Shown one piece after another: positions 18,718 through 28,208 of a stretch of 64,000 nucleotides of DNA. Each line of letters starts with the position of its first letter. The stretch's first letter is position 1. Source of the stretch: Pseudochrobactrum kiredjianiae (GTDB taxonomy: Bacteria > Pseudomonadota > Alphaproteobacteria > Rhizobiales > Rhizobiaceae); NCBI RefSeq assembly GCF_030362795.1, contig NZ_JAUCBM010000002.1, forward strand, positions 186,001 to 250,000, written 5' to 3'. The position numbers and the translations under genes are program-made. The notes beneath the pieces are model-generated. The model was not told the origin of the DNA. It searched no databases and was given only the letters and a program-made list of their open reading frames with translations.

Positions 18718-19157
18718 AAAGTGCTTCAGAAATGACGCCGCAGGAGCTGGCAGAAGCTTCTGCCAAGGCTATGTGGGACGGAGATCATGCCAGCCAGAAG
18801 CTTGGCATGAAGCTGGAGCATGTCGCTCCCGGCGAAGCCACATTGTCGATGACGATTGCGGATTTTATGGCCAATGGGCACGGCAATTGCCATGGCGGGT
18901 ATATTTTTACACTGGCGGATAGTGCCTTTGCTTTTGCCTGTAACAGTTACAATCAGTTGACTGTCGCCCAGCAATGCTCGGTGAGTTACATCAATGCGGG
19001 CAAGATCGGTGACCGTTTGACGGCACATGCCCGTGAGGTGTCCCGTCGCGGGCGCTCCGGTATTTACGATATTCGTGTCGTCAATCAGGACAATGACCAT
19101 ATTGCAGAATTTCGCGGCCTGTCGCGCAGCGTCAAGGGAACGCATGTGCCGGACTGA
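18714..19157 (+). CDS. paaI: Acyl-CoA thioesterase PaaI
   Basis: A 147-residue single hotdog-fold protein of normal PaaI length. The key stretch GNCHGGYIFTLADSAFAFAC (about residues 57-76) carries the catalytic aspartate region. PaaI hydrolyses hydroxylated phenylacetyl-CoA dead-end products and so frees CoA when the pathway stalls. It overlaps paaG and is followed 30 bases later by paaK with its own GGGAGG ribosome binding site. Confidence 0.94.
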   Translation: MKSASEMTPQELAEASAKAMWDGDHASQKLGMKLEHVAPGEATLSMTIADFMANGHGNCHGGYIFTLADSAFAFACNSYNQLTVAQQCSVSYINAGKIGDRLTAHAREVSRRGRSGIYDIRVVNQDNDHIAEFRGLSRSVKGTHVPD

Positions 19158-19187
19158 TTTGCCGTATATAAGACCAGGGAGGTTCCT

Positions 19188-20498
19188 ATGAAAGCGCTGC
19201 CACCGGATCCAAAGATCCTCGATCCGATTGAAACTGCTTCGCGCGATGAAATCGAAGCGTTGCAGTTCCATCGCATGAAGCGTTCGTTAAAGCATTGCTA
19301 CGAAAATTCATCTTTTTATCGCAAACGCTTTATTGAAGCGGATGTTCATCCTGAAGAGCTGAAAACACTGGCGGATATTGCCAAGTTCCCTTTCACCTAC
19401 AAGCAGGATTTGCGCGATACCTATCCGTTCGGCATGTTCGCCGTTCCGCAGAACAAGGTTGTGCGGATCCACGGATCTTCCGGCACGACCGGCAAGCCGA
19501 CCGTTGTCGGCTATTCCCAGTCCGATATTGATAATTGGGCCAATCTGATCGCGCGTTCAATCCGCGCTGCGGGTGGCCGCTCCGGCGATATGTTGCACAA
19601 CGCCTATGGCTACGGGTTATTTACCGGCGGTATCGGTGCGCATTATGGTGCTGAGCGTCTGGGCTGTACGGTTATTCCGATGTCCGGCGGGCAAACGGAG
19701 CGTCAGGTTACACTGATTAATGATTTCCGCCCGCGCATTATCACGGTAACACCGAGCTATATGTTGTCGATTCTTGATGAGTTCCGCAGGCAGGGTCTTG
19801 ATCCGCGCCAGAGCTCGCTGGAGATCGGTATTTTCGGTGCGGAGCCATGGACCAATGCCATGCGTGAAGAAATCGAAAATGCCTTTGATATGCATGCTGT
19901 CGATATTTACGGCCTGTCTGAAGTGATGGGGCCGGGCGTGGCGATGGAATGTGTTGAGACCAAAGATGGTCTGCATGTCTGGGAAGATCATTTCTATCCG
20001 GAAATTATTGATCCTGTGACCTGTGAGGTTCTGCCGGATGGTCAGATGGGAGAGCTGGTCTTCACAACCCTGACCAAAGAAGCGCTGCCGATGGTACGTT
20101 ATCGCACACGCGATCTGACACGTATCCTTCCGGGCACAGCGCGTTCCATGCGTCGTATCGAGAAAATTACCGGCCGTAGTGATGATATGATCATCTTGCG
20201 CGGGGTTAATGTTTTCCCGACACAGATTGAAGAACAGGTTCTGAAATGCGCTGGTCTCGCACCGCATTTCCAGATTCAGCTGACCCGTACAGGCCGTATG
20301 GATTGTATGACCGTGCATGTTGAATGTACACCGGAGATGACAGATGATGCGGCACGCGCTAAATCTTCACGCGAGTTGTCACATCATATCAAGAGCATTG
20401 TCGGCGTTTCGGCTCAGATTGTTATCAAAGATCCGAATTCAATGGTGCGGTCTGAAGGCAAAGCCAAGAGGGTTGTCGATGACCGCCCTGTTGAGTAA
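19188..20498 (+). CDS. paaK: Phenylacetate-CoA ligase
   Basis: A 436-residue ligase activating phenylacetate to phenylacetyl-CoA with ATP, the entry step of the pathway. The adenylate-forming motif GSSGTTGKPTV (about 94-104) and the YGLSEVMGPG motif (about 240-250) are intact. The C-terminal domain contains GRSDDMIILRGVNVFP, typical of PaaK. It is third in paaG-paaI-paaK; a terminator-like hairpin follows before paaR. Confidence 0.97.
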   Translation: MKALPPDPKILDPIETASRDEIEALQFHRMKRSLKHCYENSSFYRKRFIEADVHPEELKTLADIAKFPFTYKQDLRDTYPFGMFAVPQNKVVRIHGSSGTTGKPTVVGYSQSDIDNWANLIARSIRAAGGRSGDMLHNAYGYGLFTGGIGAHYGAERLGCTVIPMSGGQTERQVTLINDFRPRIITVTPSYMLSILDEFRRQGLDPRQSSLEIGIFGAEPWTNAMREEIENAFDMHAVDIYGLSEVMGPGVAMECVETKDGLHVWEDHFYPEIIDPVTCEVLPDGQMGELVFTTLTKEALPMVRYRTRDLTRILPGTARSMRRIEKITGRSDDMIILRGVNVFPTQIEEQVLKCAGLAPHFQIQLTRTGRMDCMTVHVECTPEMTDDAARAKSSRELSHHIKSIVGVSAQIVIKDPNSMVRSEGKAKRVVDDRPVE

Positions 20499-20540
20499 GT
20501 GTTGTTTACACTACGACGCGATTTAAAAAGTAATTTTCAT

Positions 20541-20571
20541 ATCAGGGGGCCTTATTGCCCCCTGATCTTTT
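20541..20571 (+). terminator. Terminator after paaK
   Basis: A perfect 10-bp stem ATCAGGGGGC with GCCCCCTGAT (six-base loop), followed by CTTTTG. It lies between paaK and paaR, so paaR may have its own promoter. The T-run is short. Confidence 0.7.
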
Positions 20572-20610
20572 GCCGGTGAGGCATGATTTATACGGTAATA
20601 AGAGGGCACG

Positions 20611-21210
20611 ATGTCTCGAACCAGAGCCACTGATTTTGAAGAGAAACAACGCGGTTTGCTGATCAGCGCTGCAGAAGTTTTTGCCGATTTGGGTATGGAA
20701 AAAGCATCAATGTCATTGATTGCCAATCATGCCAAAGTGTCGAAATCACTGCTTTATCATTATTATCCGAGCAAAGATGAGTTGATTTTCGCGATTATCA
20801 CCACGCATCTGGAAGATCTGGTTGCGGCGATTGAAGCGGCTGATGATGAAACGCTTGATCCGCGCATACGCCTGCGCCAGTTGGTTGGCACTGTGCTTGA
20901 ATGCTATAAAGGCGCGGATAATGAACACAAAGTTCAGCTGAATGCCGCATGGGCTCTGCCGGATGAACAGCGTCAGCAGATTTATGCTATTGAGCGACGG
21001 ATTGTTAAGCGGTTCTCGCGTGTGCTGCGCGAGATTAATCCGGAGCTGGATAATGCCGAGCGGCCGCTGCTGACCCCTGTAACCATGTCCCTGTTTGGCA
21101 TGATCAACTGGGTCTATATGTGGTTCAAAGATGGCGGTAAAATTACCCGCGAAGATTATGCTGACGTTGCCACAACGCTGATCCTCGAAGGCATCAAGGC
21201 TGTTCGTTAA
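20611..21210 (+). CDS. paaR: TetR-family regulator of phenylacetate genes, PaaR-like
   Basis: 199 residues. The N-terminal TetR domain includes VSKSLLYHYYPSKDELIFAI at about residues 46-65. The C-terminal half matches the length of the PaaR family, which in proteobacteria senses phenylacetyl-CoA and represses paa genes. Its place in the middle of the island and the ACCG-type palindromes at 17859 and 29465 support this role. PaaX is also present at the far end, so two acyl-CoA-sensing repressor families probably share control. The paaR start has AAGAGGG upstream. Confidence 0.85.
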   Translation: MSRTRATDFEEKQRGLLISAAEVFADLGMEKASMSLIANHAKVSKSLLYHYYPSKDELIFAIITTHLEDLVAAIEAADDETLDPRIRLRQLVGTVLECYKGADNEHKVQLNAAWALPDEQRQQIYAIERRIVKRFSRVLREINPELDNAERPLLTPVTMSLFGMINWVYMWFKDGGKITREDYADVATTLILEGIKAVR

Positions 21211-21282
21211 AGTTTCTGCGTTCCGGCAGAAGCGGCATATAATTTAAAATAAATACCGAAATCCCCGCGCGGTATACATTCG

Positions 21283-21305
21283 GGCCCGACATAGGCTGTC
21301 GGGCC
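21283..21305. terminator. Hairpin between converging paaR and paaZ
   Basis: A perfect 9-bp stem GGCCCGACA with TGTCGGGCC around a five-base loop, between two convergent genes. It could act on either strand. No T-run is seen, so termination strength is uncertain. Confidence 0.5.
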
Positions 21306-21395
21306 GATATGGATAACCGGTCACCACTGCCTTCGGTTGAGTGAAGGCAGCAGGATCAATCACGGGAATAATCCCGTCTCAGGTGTAAACACGGC

Positions 21396-23468
21396 TCATT
21401 CTGCCACTTCAGGCAGAGGCCATGATTTTGCAACCATGGTCAGCACATCATATTGTGCAACAACGTCACCGCGCTGGTTGGTGACACAGCAATCCCAACG
21501 CACTTCGCCATGCTGTGCATTGAGGCGCGGATTGATCTCTTTACAGGTGAGGCGTACCTGCAATGTATCGCCGAAATAAACCGGCACGAGGAAGCGCAGA
21601 TTATCCACGCCGTAATTGGCCAGAACCGGCCCTGCATCCGGATGAACAAAAAGACCTGCCGCAAAACTTGCAATCAGATAGCCATGCGCCACACGGTCCT
21701 CAAAGAACGGATTGGCTTTCGCTGCTTCACTGTCCATATGAGCGTAGAAGGTATCACCGGTGAAATGAGCAAAATGCTCAACATCTTCCAGAGTGATGGT
21801 ACGCTTATCTGTAATCAGCTGATCGCCGATTTTAAGCTCTGCGAGCGATTTACGGAACGGATGCTCGTCCTGTTTTGCCGGTGCACCTTCAATCCAGCGG
21901 CCAGTAACAGCGGAAAGCAGTGTCGGTGAACCCTGAACGGCTGTACGCTGCATGAAATGTTTGACGCCGCGAATACCGCCCATTTCTTCGCCGCCACCTG
22001 CGCGACCCGGACCACCATGGATCAGACCGGCCAGAGGGGAGCCATGACCGGTTGAGGTCTTTGCGGTTTCACGGTTGCCGATCAGCACACGGCCATGCCA
22101 TGGCGCAACGCCAAGCACGGTTTTTTCTGCGGTTGCCGGATCATTGGTAAAGACCGAAGAGACCAGCGAGCCTTTACCTTTACGGGCAAGCGCAATGGCT
22201 TCATCCAGATCATCATAGGCCATAACAGTTGAGACAGGGCCGAAAGCTTCCACATCATGAATGGCTTCGGCCTCAAACGGTTTGTCTGCATAAAGCAAAA
22301 CCGGATTGAGGAATGCACCTTTTTCCGCATCGCCGGAGGCAATATTGATCACATCCGGATCACCGGCAACGATTTCAGCACCTTTCTGCAACGTGCGAAT
22401 ACGGTCACGGACTTCCACGCGCTGATCAAGGCTCGCCAATGCACCCATACGGATACCCTCATCCTGAGGCAGGCCGACCGCTGTTTTACCAAGACGTTCG
22501 CGCAGGGCAGCGATCAGAGCATCAACCTCAGAGCGAGGCGCAATCACACGGCGGATCGCTGTACATTTCTGACCGGCCTTAGAGGTCATTTCGCGGCAGG
22601 CTTCTTTGACAAACAGGTCAAACTCTTCTGTGCCTGCTTTGGCATCAGGAGCAAGAATTGCCGCATTGAGACTGTCTGCCTCCATGGTGAAGCGAACGGA
22701 ATTAGCAACAATAGCTGAATGGTTTTTCAGCATACGGCCGGTGCTGGCCGAGCCGGTGAATGTTACCACGTCCTGCTCTGTCACATGGTCGAGCAGATCG
22801 CCGACCGAGCCGCAGATCAGCTGCAATGCACCTTCCGGCAGAATGCCGGTTTCAATGATACGACGTACCATCAGTTCAGTCAGATAAGCGGTCTGGCTGG
22901 CCGGTTTGACAACACAAGGCACACCGGCAATCAGTGTCGGTGCGATTTTTTCCAGCATACCCCAGATCGGAAAGTTGTAGGCGTTGATATGCACTGCAAC
23001 GCCTTCCATAGGGGTGAGGATATGCTGACCGATAAAGCTGCCGTCACGGGAAAGTTGCTCAATATCACCTTCAGCCAGAACACGGGCATTCGGCAATTCG
23101 CGCCGTCCTTTGGACGAATAAGCGAGCATAGTGCCGATGCCGCCTTCAATATCGACCCAGCCGTCACTGCGGGTGGCACCGGTACGCAGGCTTTCCGTAT
23201 AGAATTCCTCTTTCTGTGCCATCAGCGCCAGACCCAGCTCTTTTAAAAGTTGGGCACGCTCATGAAAGGTCATATTCCGCAGTTTTGGGCCTGCAATTTT
23301 GCGGCCATAATCCAGCGTATCAGCGAAATTCACGCCTGTTGAATCAATAAGCGCTACCGGTTCACCGGTGGCTGCATCCAAAAGCGTCTGTCCTTGTTTG
23401 GTGCCGGCGACCCAGCTTCCATAGACATAGCTTTCAAGGCGGCGTGGTTGAACAGCCATATGGCTCAT
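21396..23468 (-). CDS. paaZ: Oxepin-CoA hydrolase / 3-oxo-5,6-dehydrosuberyl-CoA semialdehyde dehydrogenase
   Basis: About 690 residues from the ATG at 23468, preceded by GGAAGGAA. Residues 1 to about 520 form an aldehyde dehydrogenase with the catalytic cysteine in [10 protein letters not shown]. The last 150 residues form a MaoC-type R-hydratase domain ([27 protein letters not shown]) that hydrolyses the oxepin ring. This two-domain form is the true PaaZ. It lies at the end of the minus-strand epoxidase operon, 54 bases after the extra PaaA/PaaC-family gene. Confidence 0.96.
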   Translation of the reverse strand: MSHMAVQPRRLESYVYGSWVAGTKQGQTLLDAATGEPVALIDSTGVNFADTLDYGRKIAGPKLRNMTFHERAQLLKELGLALMAQKEEFYTESLRTGATRSDGWVDIEGGIGTMLAYSSKGRRELPNARVLAEGDIEQLSRDGSFIGQHILTPMEGVAVHINAYNFPIWGMLEKIAPTLIAGVPCVVKPASQTAYLTELMVRRIIETGILPEGALQLICGSVGDLLDHVTEQDVVTFTGSASTGRMLKNHSAIVANSVRFTMEADSLNAAILAPDAKAGTEEFDLFVKEACREMTSKAGQKCTAIRRVIAPRSEVDALIAALRERLGKTAVGLPQDEGIRMGALASLDQRVEVRDRIRTLQKGAEIVAGDPDVINIASGDAEKGAFLNPVLLYADKPFEAEAIHDVEAFGPVSTVMAYDDLDEAIALARKGKGSLVSSVFTNDPATAEKTVLGVAPWHGRVLIGNRETAKTSTGHGSPLAGLIHGGPGRAGGGEEMGGIRGVKHFMQRTAVQGSPTLLSAVTGRWIEGAPAKQDEHPFRKSLAELKIGDQLITDKRTITLEDVEHFAHFTGDTFYAHMDSEAAKANPFFEDRVAHGYLIASFAAGLFVHPDAGPVLANYGVDNLRFLVPVYFGDTLQVRLTCKEINPRLNAQHGEVRWDCCVTNQRGDVVAQYDVLTMVAKSWPLPEVAE

Positions 23469-23522
23469 TGCATTTCCTTCCAAATTCTTCATCGGGGGCA
23501 GGGCGCTATGGGATGGTCAATA

Positions 23523-24275
23523 TCAAAGACCAAGCGGGCTCAAAATCGTGCTACATTCACTCTGCCAGCGGCTGAGTAAGGCGCTGTTGGGGCTATGGCG
23601 CAGACCAAAACGCGCCAGAATTTCAAAACGACCGGATTGCGGATCGCCAAAACCGGCAGCAACACGCGGGCGCCAATAATCGATACTGGCTGCGGCTTCT
23701 TTCCGACCGGCATCTGTGCGGACAATGCTTGTTAGTCCTTCCAGACCAAGCTGCATATGGCGGGTTTCACGCGGTGCAATTTCACGGAAGACCTCGGCCA
23801 GCGGGGCGTAGGAAATGCGCGTAAACTCGGTCATCAAAATGCCGGTGGCAAGACCTTGCAGGACATTCATCACCACGGCATCTGTCCAGCTGATAATCGG
23901 GTAGTGAAACACCGAAACCCGCATATCACCTTCTTTACGGGTGGTGCCGAGGTCGCTGTCGCGCGGTGCACGTGCTGCCCAATCATATTGGGACTGGTAA
24001 CGGCGTTTATCGGTGCCGAAATCACCCATAATATTGAGAACACGCTCGGCATGATCGGCTTTTTCCAGCGTGATACGGCTGGCCGCAATACGCTCTTTAA
24101 TAGCGGGCGCGAAATTAATTGAGGATGCAAAACCCGCAGAGGCCGCCAGTTCACTGTCGACAAAGCTCGACATCATCCGCATCAGCTCGCCGCGATAGCG
24201 TGCAGGTACATTATTCGGAGCGGAGAGAACGCCGCCTTTTGCCAGATATTCTTCAATATTCATCATATCAGACAT
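23523..24275 (-). CDS. Additional PaaA/PaaC-family protein of unknown role
   Basis: 250 residues, recognised as phenylacetic-acid-catabolic (PaaA/PaaC, ferritin-like) family but neither the paaA nor the paaC of this operon, both present farther upstream. Candidate metal ligands can be seen: a glutamate in FVDSELAAS, glutamate and histidine in LEKADHAER, a glutamate in LMTEFTRIS and PRETRHMQLG. It could therefore be a third diiron-type subunit rather than a dead copy. It follows paaE by 11 bases with an AGGGGAAA ribosome binding site, so it is cotranscribed. The canonical epoxidase needs only PaaA, B, C and E plus PaaD. Its role is unknown: it could be an accessory or alternative oxygenase, or a regulatory subunit. 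Confidence 0.8.
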   Translation of the reverse strand: MSDMMNIEEYLAKGGVLSAPNNVPARYRGELMRMMSSFVDSELAASAGFASSINFAPAIKERIAASRITLEKADHAERVLNIMGDFGTDKRRYQSQYDWAARAPRDSDLGTTRKEGDMRVSVFHYPIISWTDAVVMNVLQGLATGILMTEFTRISYAPLAEVFREIAPRETRHMQLGLEGLTSIVRTDAGRKEAAASIDYWRPRVAAGFGDPQSGRFEILARFGLRHSPNSALLSRWQSECSTILSPLGL

Positions 24276-24286
24276 GGCATTTCCCC

Positions 24287-25363
24287 TTATTCATCATAGC
24301 TGACGACAACGCGGTCGCTCAGCACAGATGCCTGACAGGACAGGACGTAACCGGCGCGGACTTCGTAATCTTCCAGCGCGTGGTTGACGGCCATTTCGAC
24401 TTCGCCCTCGAGCACTTTACAGCGGCAGGTCGAGCAGACACCGGCTTTACAGGAGTAAGGTGCATCAAGATTGTTTGCGAGGGCAGCTTCCAGAATTGTC
24501 TGGCCGTTGCGTTCCATTGTAAAGCTGCGGGTCGTGCCATCCAGTGTCATCATGGCCTGCACACCGGCACCGGCTGTTGCGGCCTGTTTGGAAACAGGAC
24601 GCTGCTTGGCACGTCCTGGCTGACCGGAGGCGAAGAGTTCGAATTTGATCTGCTCGTCTTTCAAACCGTGTTCACGCAGGCTGGCGGCGATGCTCAGCAT
24701 CATCGGCTCGGGGCCGCAGATGAAAGCAGTGTCAATGGATGTCGGATCAATCCAGATACGGAACATATCCTTCAGCTTGGCTTCATCAATACGGCCTGTA
24801 AAAAGATCAATTTCCTGACCTTCCTGCTGCAGCACGTGAATGACAGAAAAACGGCCAAGATAGGTGTTTTTCAGGTCTTCCAGCACTTCGCGGAATATGA
24901 TTGAGCTGATCTGGCGATTAGCATAAATCAATGTGAAGCGGGATTTCGGCTCGCGTGCCAATGTGGTTTTGATGATCGATAGCAACGGGGTAATGCCGGA
25001 ACCGCCCGCAAAGCCCAGATATTGTTTTTCACCATCCGCTGTGATCGGCGTAAAGAAGCGCCCCATTGGCGACATGGCTTCAATTTCATCGCCAAGGCAC
25101 AGATTTTCATTCGCCCATGTGCTGAATGCACCACCGTCAACGCGTTTGATCCCGACCTGCAACAAGCCGTCATCCAGCCCCGCGCAGATGGAATAGCTGC
25201 GGCGCAGTTCTTCACCGTCGAATGCACGGCGGAAGGTCAGATACTGACCTTGTGTGAAGTTGAACTGTTCGCGGTCTTCATCCCGCGGGGTCAATGTCAG
25301 AACGACAGCATCGCGGGTATCGCGCTGAATATCGGTGACTTTAAGGGTATGAAAGCGTGCCAT
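24287..25363 (-). CDS. paaE: Phenylacetyl-CoA epoxidase reductase subunit PaaE
   Basis: 358 residues. The N-terminal ferredoxin-NADP reductase domain binds FAD and NAD(P)H. The C-terminal plant-type 2Fe-2S ferredoxin has CKAGVCSTCRC (cysteines at about 305, 310 and 313, and a fourth about 30 residues on). It feeds electrons to the PaaA diiron centre. It is separated from paaD by about 147 bases containing a dispersed palindromic repeat, an odd interruption inside this operon. Confidence 0.96.
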   Translation of the reverse strand: MARFHTLKVTDIQRDTRDAVVLTLTPRDEDREQFNFTQGQYLTFRRAFDGEELRRSYSICAGLDDGLLQVGIKRVDGGAFSTWANENLCLGDEIEAMSPMGRFFTPITADGEKQYLGFAGGSGITPLLSIIKTTLAREPKSRFTLIYANRQISSIIFREVLEDLKNTYLGRFSVIHVLQQEGQEIDLFTGRIDEAKLKDMFRIWIDPTSIDTAFICGPEPMMLSIAASLREHGLKDEQIKFELFASGQPGRAKQRPVSKQAATAGAGVQAMMTLDGTTRSFTMERNGQTILEAALANNLDAPYSCKAGVCSTCRCKVLEGEVEMAVNHALEDYEVRAGYVLSCQASVLSDRVVVSYDE

Positions 25364-25387
25364 TGGGTATCTTTCTTAAAACCGGCC

Positions 25388-25496
25388 TAGAGCATTTCAC
25401 AGTCAAGTTGGATCAACTTGGACAGTCTGGGATAATGCGACAAACAAAAGAATCTAGAGCGAGCACTGCGATTCAACATGAACGTAAACCGCTCTA
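25388..25496 (+). repeat. Dispersed palindromic repeat, copy B
   Basis: A complete copy: TAGAGCATTTC, first hairpin CCAAGTTGATCC-like (AAGTTGGATCAACTT), linker GGGATAATGCGACAAACAAA, then TCTAGAGCG ... CCGCTCTAGA. It lies between paaD and paaE within the epoxidase operon. Confidence 0.85.
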
Positions 25497-25510
25497 GAAC
25501 TGGCGCATCC

Positions 25511-26032
25511 TCAGATGCATTTGAAATAGTCAAAAGGCTCCAGACAATCTTTGCAGCGATAGCTGGCCTTACAGGGCGTCGATCCGAACTGGCTGATCTT
25601 TTCCGTATTGGCGGAGGAGCAGCGCGGACAGGTGATGGTTATATTGCCACCTGAAAGGCTGCGGGCACGGTCAAGCAGCACACCATTTGCGGCAGTACCG
25701 TCAACAGGCGGCGTAATGCCATAGACGCGCAGCTTTTCGCGGCCTTCTGCACTCAGCCAGTCAGTCGTCCATGCAGGAGAGAGCCTGCGTTCCAGACGGA
25801 GTTGTTCAATCCCTTTGGAGCGCAGTGCCGTTTCAATATCGAGATTGATGATGCTGGTGGCCGGACAACCGCTATAGGTCGGTGTAACCGTGACAACGAG
25901 CTCATCTTCCTGCCATGCAACATCACGGATGATGCCGAGATCAGTCAGGCTGATAACCGGGATTTCCGGATCGGGAACCTCGGCAAGCCAGCCCCAGATT
26001 TGATCGAGAGAGGGACGGGCAGTGTTCTCCAT
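25511..26032 (-). CDS. paaD: Phenylacetyl-CoA epoxidase maturation protein PaaD
   Basis: About 173 residues from the ATG at 26032. The N-terminal half is a MIP18/DUF59 domain (PDPEIPVISLTDLGI, TYSGCPATSII). The C-terminal half has paired cysteines (CPRCS, PCKASYRCKDC, KC at the end) that fit a metal or iron-sulfur site. PaaD is thought to help mature the iron centres of the epoxidase. It starts 5 bases after paaC; a GTG at 26074 is a possible longer start. Confidence 0.94.
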   Translation of the reverse strand: MENTARPSLDQIWGWLAEVPDPEIPVISLTDLGIIRDVAWQEDELVVTVTPTYSGCPATSIINLDIETALRSKGIEQLRLERRLSPAWTTDWLSAEGREKLRVYGITPPVDGTAANGVLLDRARSLSGGNITITCPRCSSANTEKISQFGSTPCKASYRCKDCLEPFDYFKCI

Positions 26033-26037
26033 GGCGA

Positions 26038-26886
26038 TTACCAGCTCGCACCGGGATAGGCGCGCTGCAACCACTGCAACTGTGTCAGCATATGCCCCAG
26101 ATGTTCGGTATGCATGCCCTGACGGCCGCCTTTATGGGCAAAGGTGCTGTCCGGAATATGCAGCGTCGCCTCATGAAGAACCGCACGGATTGTGCTTTCC
26201 CAGATCGGGCGTAACTCTGCCGGATCGGGTGCAATACCCTGTTCCGCTGCAGCCTTGTCGATCTCGTCAGACAGGAACATTTCGCCGGTATATGGCCACA
26301 AGGCATCCAGAGCCTTCTGCATACGGCGATGACTTTCGTCAGTACCGTCACCCAGACGAATGACCAGATCGGAGGAGCGCTCCAGATGATAAGCAACTTC
26401 CTTAGCAGATTTCTCTGCAATATCTGCAATGCGCTGATCAGACGATTTTTTCAGCGCTTTCATGAGTTCCAGATGAAAGGCGTCAAACAGGAACTGACGC
26501 ATCAGCGTATAGCCGAAATCATCATTCGGGCGTTCGGTGATGAGGAGATTTTTGAAATCCCAGGCGTCACGCAGGAAAGCCAGATCATCCGCCGAGCGGC
26601 CTTTGTCTTCCACTTCACCGGCAAGACCGAGCCAGAGCTGGGTCTGACCGATCAGGTCGAGGGACACATTGGCCAGCGCGATATCTTCTTCCAATGCAGG
26701 GGAATGCCCGCACCATTCGGACACGCGATGACCGAGGATCAGAGTATTATCACCAATACGGAGCAGGGTTTCAAAAGCCACATTACGTGTGCTCTTGTCT
26801 TCCGCAGGAGGACGCACATTGCGTACGATTTCTTCCTGTCTAGCGCGATCCAGTACCGGCGCTGTTTTACCGTGGGCAGCGCTCAT
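26038..26886 (-). CDS. paaC: Phenylacetyl-CoA epoxidase structural subunit PaaC
   Basis: 282 residues of the PaaA/PaaC fold. PaaC is the partner of PaaA in the epoxidase core and lacks a functional diiron site in studied examples. The sequence shows LILGHRVSEWCGHSP near residue 48 and LMRQFLFDAFHLEL in the core. The ATG at 26886 overlaps the paaB stop (TGATG); a GTG one codon earlier is also possible. It is the third gene of paaABCDE. Confidence 0.94.
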   Translation of the reverse strand: MSAAHGKTAPVLDRARQEEIVRNVRPPAEDKSTRNVAFETLLRIGDNTLILGHRVSEWCGHSPALEEDIALANVSLDLIGQTQLWLGLAGEVEDKGRSADDLAFLRDAWDFKNLLITERPNDDFGYTLMRQFLFDAFHLELMKALKKSSDQRIADIAEKSAKEVAYHLERSSDLVIRLGDGTDESHRRMQKALDALWPYTGEMFLSDEIDKAAAEQGIAPDPAELRPIWESTIRAVLHEATLHIPDSTFAHKGGRQGMHTEHLGHMLTQLQWLQRAYPGASW

Positions 26887-27170
26887 CACATGCTCCCTAC
26901 TTCTTCTGGAATGTCGAAGAATGTCGGATGACGATACACTTTGCTGTTGGAAGGTTCGAAAAGCGGGCCTTTTTCCGACGGGCTGGAGGCGACGATATCA
27001 TCCGAGCGTACCGCCCAGATGGAAACGCCTTCATTACGGCGGGTATAGACATCACGCGCATTATTGATCGCCATTGCAGCATCGGGTGCATGCAGGCTGC
27101 CGACATGACGATGGTTCAGCCCGTGCTGACCACGGATAAAGATCTCCCAGAGCGGCCATTCTTTGGACAT
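26886..27170 (-). CDS. paaB: Phenylacetyl-CoA epoxidase subunit PaaB
   Basis: 94 residues from the ATG at 27170 (the open frame extends farther upstream but has no family similarity there). EWPLWEIFIRGQHGLNHRHV and the following GSLHAPDAAMAINNARDVYTR are the PaaB signature. PaaB bridges PaaAC units in the epoxidase complex. It sits 26 bases after paaA and is coupled to paaC. Confidence 0.96.
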   Translation of the reverse strand: MSKEWPLWEIFIRGQHGLNHRHVGSLHAPDAAMAINNARDVYTRRNEGVSIWAVRSDDIVASSPSEKGPLFEPSNSKVYRHPTFFDIPEEVGSM

Positions 27171-27196
27171 GCTATTCTTCCTTATCTTGAGGGCTG

Positions 27197-28189
27197 TTAT
27201 TCGGCTGCAACGCGGGCAGAACGACTGGCAGCCTTGTCGGCATGCGCAACCAGTGCTTCGCGGAACCAGGCGCCATCGTCCCATGCTTTGACACGGGCGC
27301 CGAGGCGATCCGTATTGCAAGGGCCGTTACCACTGATGACATCGAAGAATTCAGTCCAGTCCGGCTCGGTAAAGTCGTAACCGCCTTTTTCTTCATTCCA
27401 TTTCAGATCAGGATCGGGAACTGTCAGACCAAGATATTCAGCCTGCGGAACTGTCTGATCGACAAATTTCTGACGCAGTTCGTCATTGGTATTCATCTTG
27501 ATCTTCCAGGCCATAGACTGGACAGAGTGCACGGAATCCTTGTCGGACGGGCCGAACATCATCAATGACGGATACCACATGCGGTTCAGCGCATCCTGAG
27601 CCATACGTTTTTGTGCAGGTGTGCCGGAAGCCATTTTCATCATCACGGCATAGCCCTGACGCTGGTGGAAGGATTCCTCTTTACAGATGCGGATCATCGC
27701 ACGGCTGTAAGGGCCGTAGGATGTACGCTGCAACGGCACCTGATTCATAATCGCCGCGCCGTCAACCAGCCAGCCAACCGCGCCCATATCGGCCCATGTC
27801 AGTGTCGGATAGTTGAAAATTGAGGAATATTTCATCCGGCCTTCGTGCAGGCGTTCAAGCAGATCATCGCGTGAGACGCCCAGAGTTTCAGCGGCAGAAT
27901 AGAGGTAGAGGCCGTGACCGGCTTCATCCTGAACCTTGGCAAGCAGGATCGCTTTGCGTTCCAGTGTCGGCGCGCGGGTGATCCAGTTGCCCTCAGGCAG
28001 CTGTCCGACAATTTCACTATGGGCATGCTGGCCGATCTGGCGGATCAGCGTCTTACGATAGCCGTCCGGCATCCATTCTTTCGGCTCGATCTTTTCACCG
28101 CGGTCGATACGCTCCTGAAAAGCGATTTCCTGCGGGCTCATCTCGGCGCGGTTTTTTGCACCTTCAGACGTTACAAGCTGTGCATACAT
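27197..28189 (-). CDS. paaA: Phenylacetyl-CoA epoxidase catalytic subunit PaaA
   Basis: A 330-residue diiron catalytic subunit that epoxidises the aromatic ring of phenylacetyl-CoA. The two ExxH motifs of the metal site are present in [17 protein letters not shown] and [14 protein letters not shown], and the length is normal. The ribosome binding site is GGAAAGGA upstream of the ATG. It is preceded by the thiolase gene with a 19-base gap, so paaJ-paaA-B-C-D-E-extra-paaZ probably form one transcript from the promoter near 29470. Confidence 0.97.
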   Translation of the reverse strand: MYAQLVTSEGAKNRAEMSPQEIAFQERIDRGEKIEPKEWMPDGYRKTLIRQIGQHAHSEIVGQLPEGNWITRAPTLERKAILLAKVQDEAGHGLYLYSAAETLGVSRDDLLERLHEGRMKYSSIFNYPTLTWADMGAVGWLVDGAAIMNQVPLQRTSYGPYSRAMIRICKEESFHQRQGYAVMMKMASGTPAQKRMAQDALNRMWYPSLMMFGPSDKDSVHSVQSMAWKIKMNTNDELRQKFVDQTVPQAEYLGLTVPDPDLKWNEEKGGYDFTEPDWTEFFDVISGNGPCNTDRLGARVKAWDDGAWFREALVAHADKAASRSARVAAE

Positions 28190-28208
28190 AGCTGGCTGTC
28201 CTTTCCGG

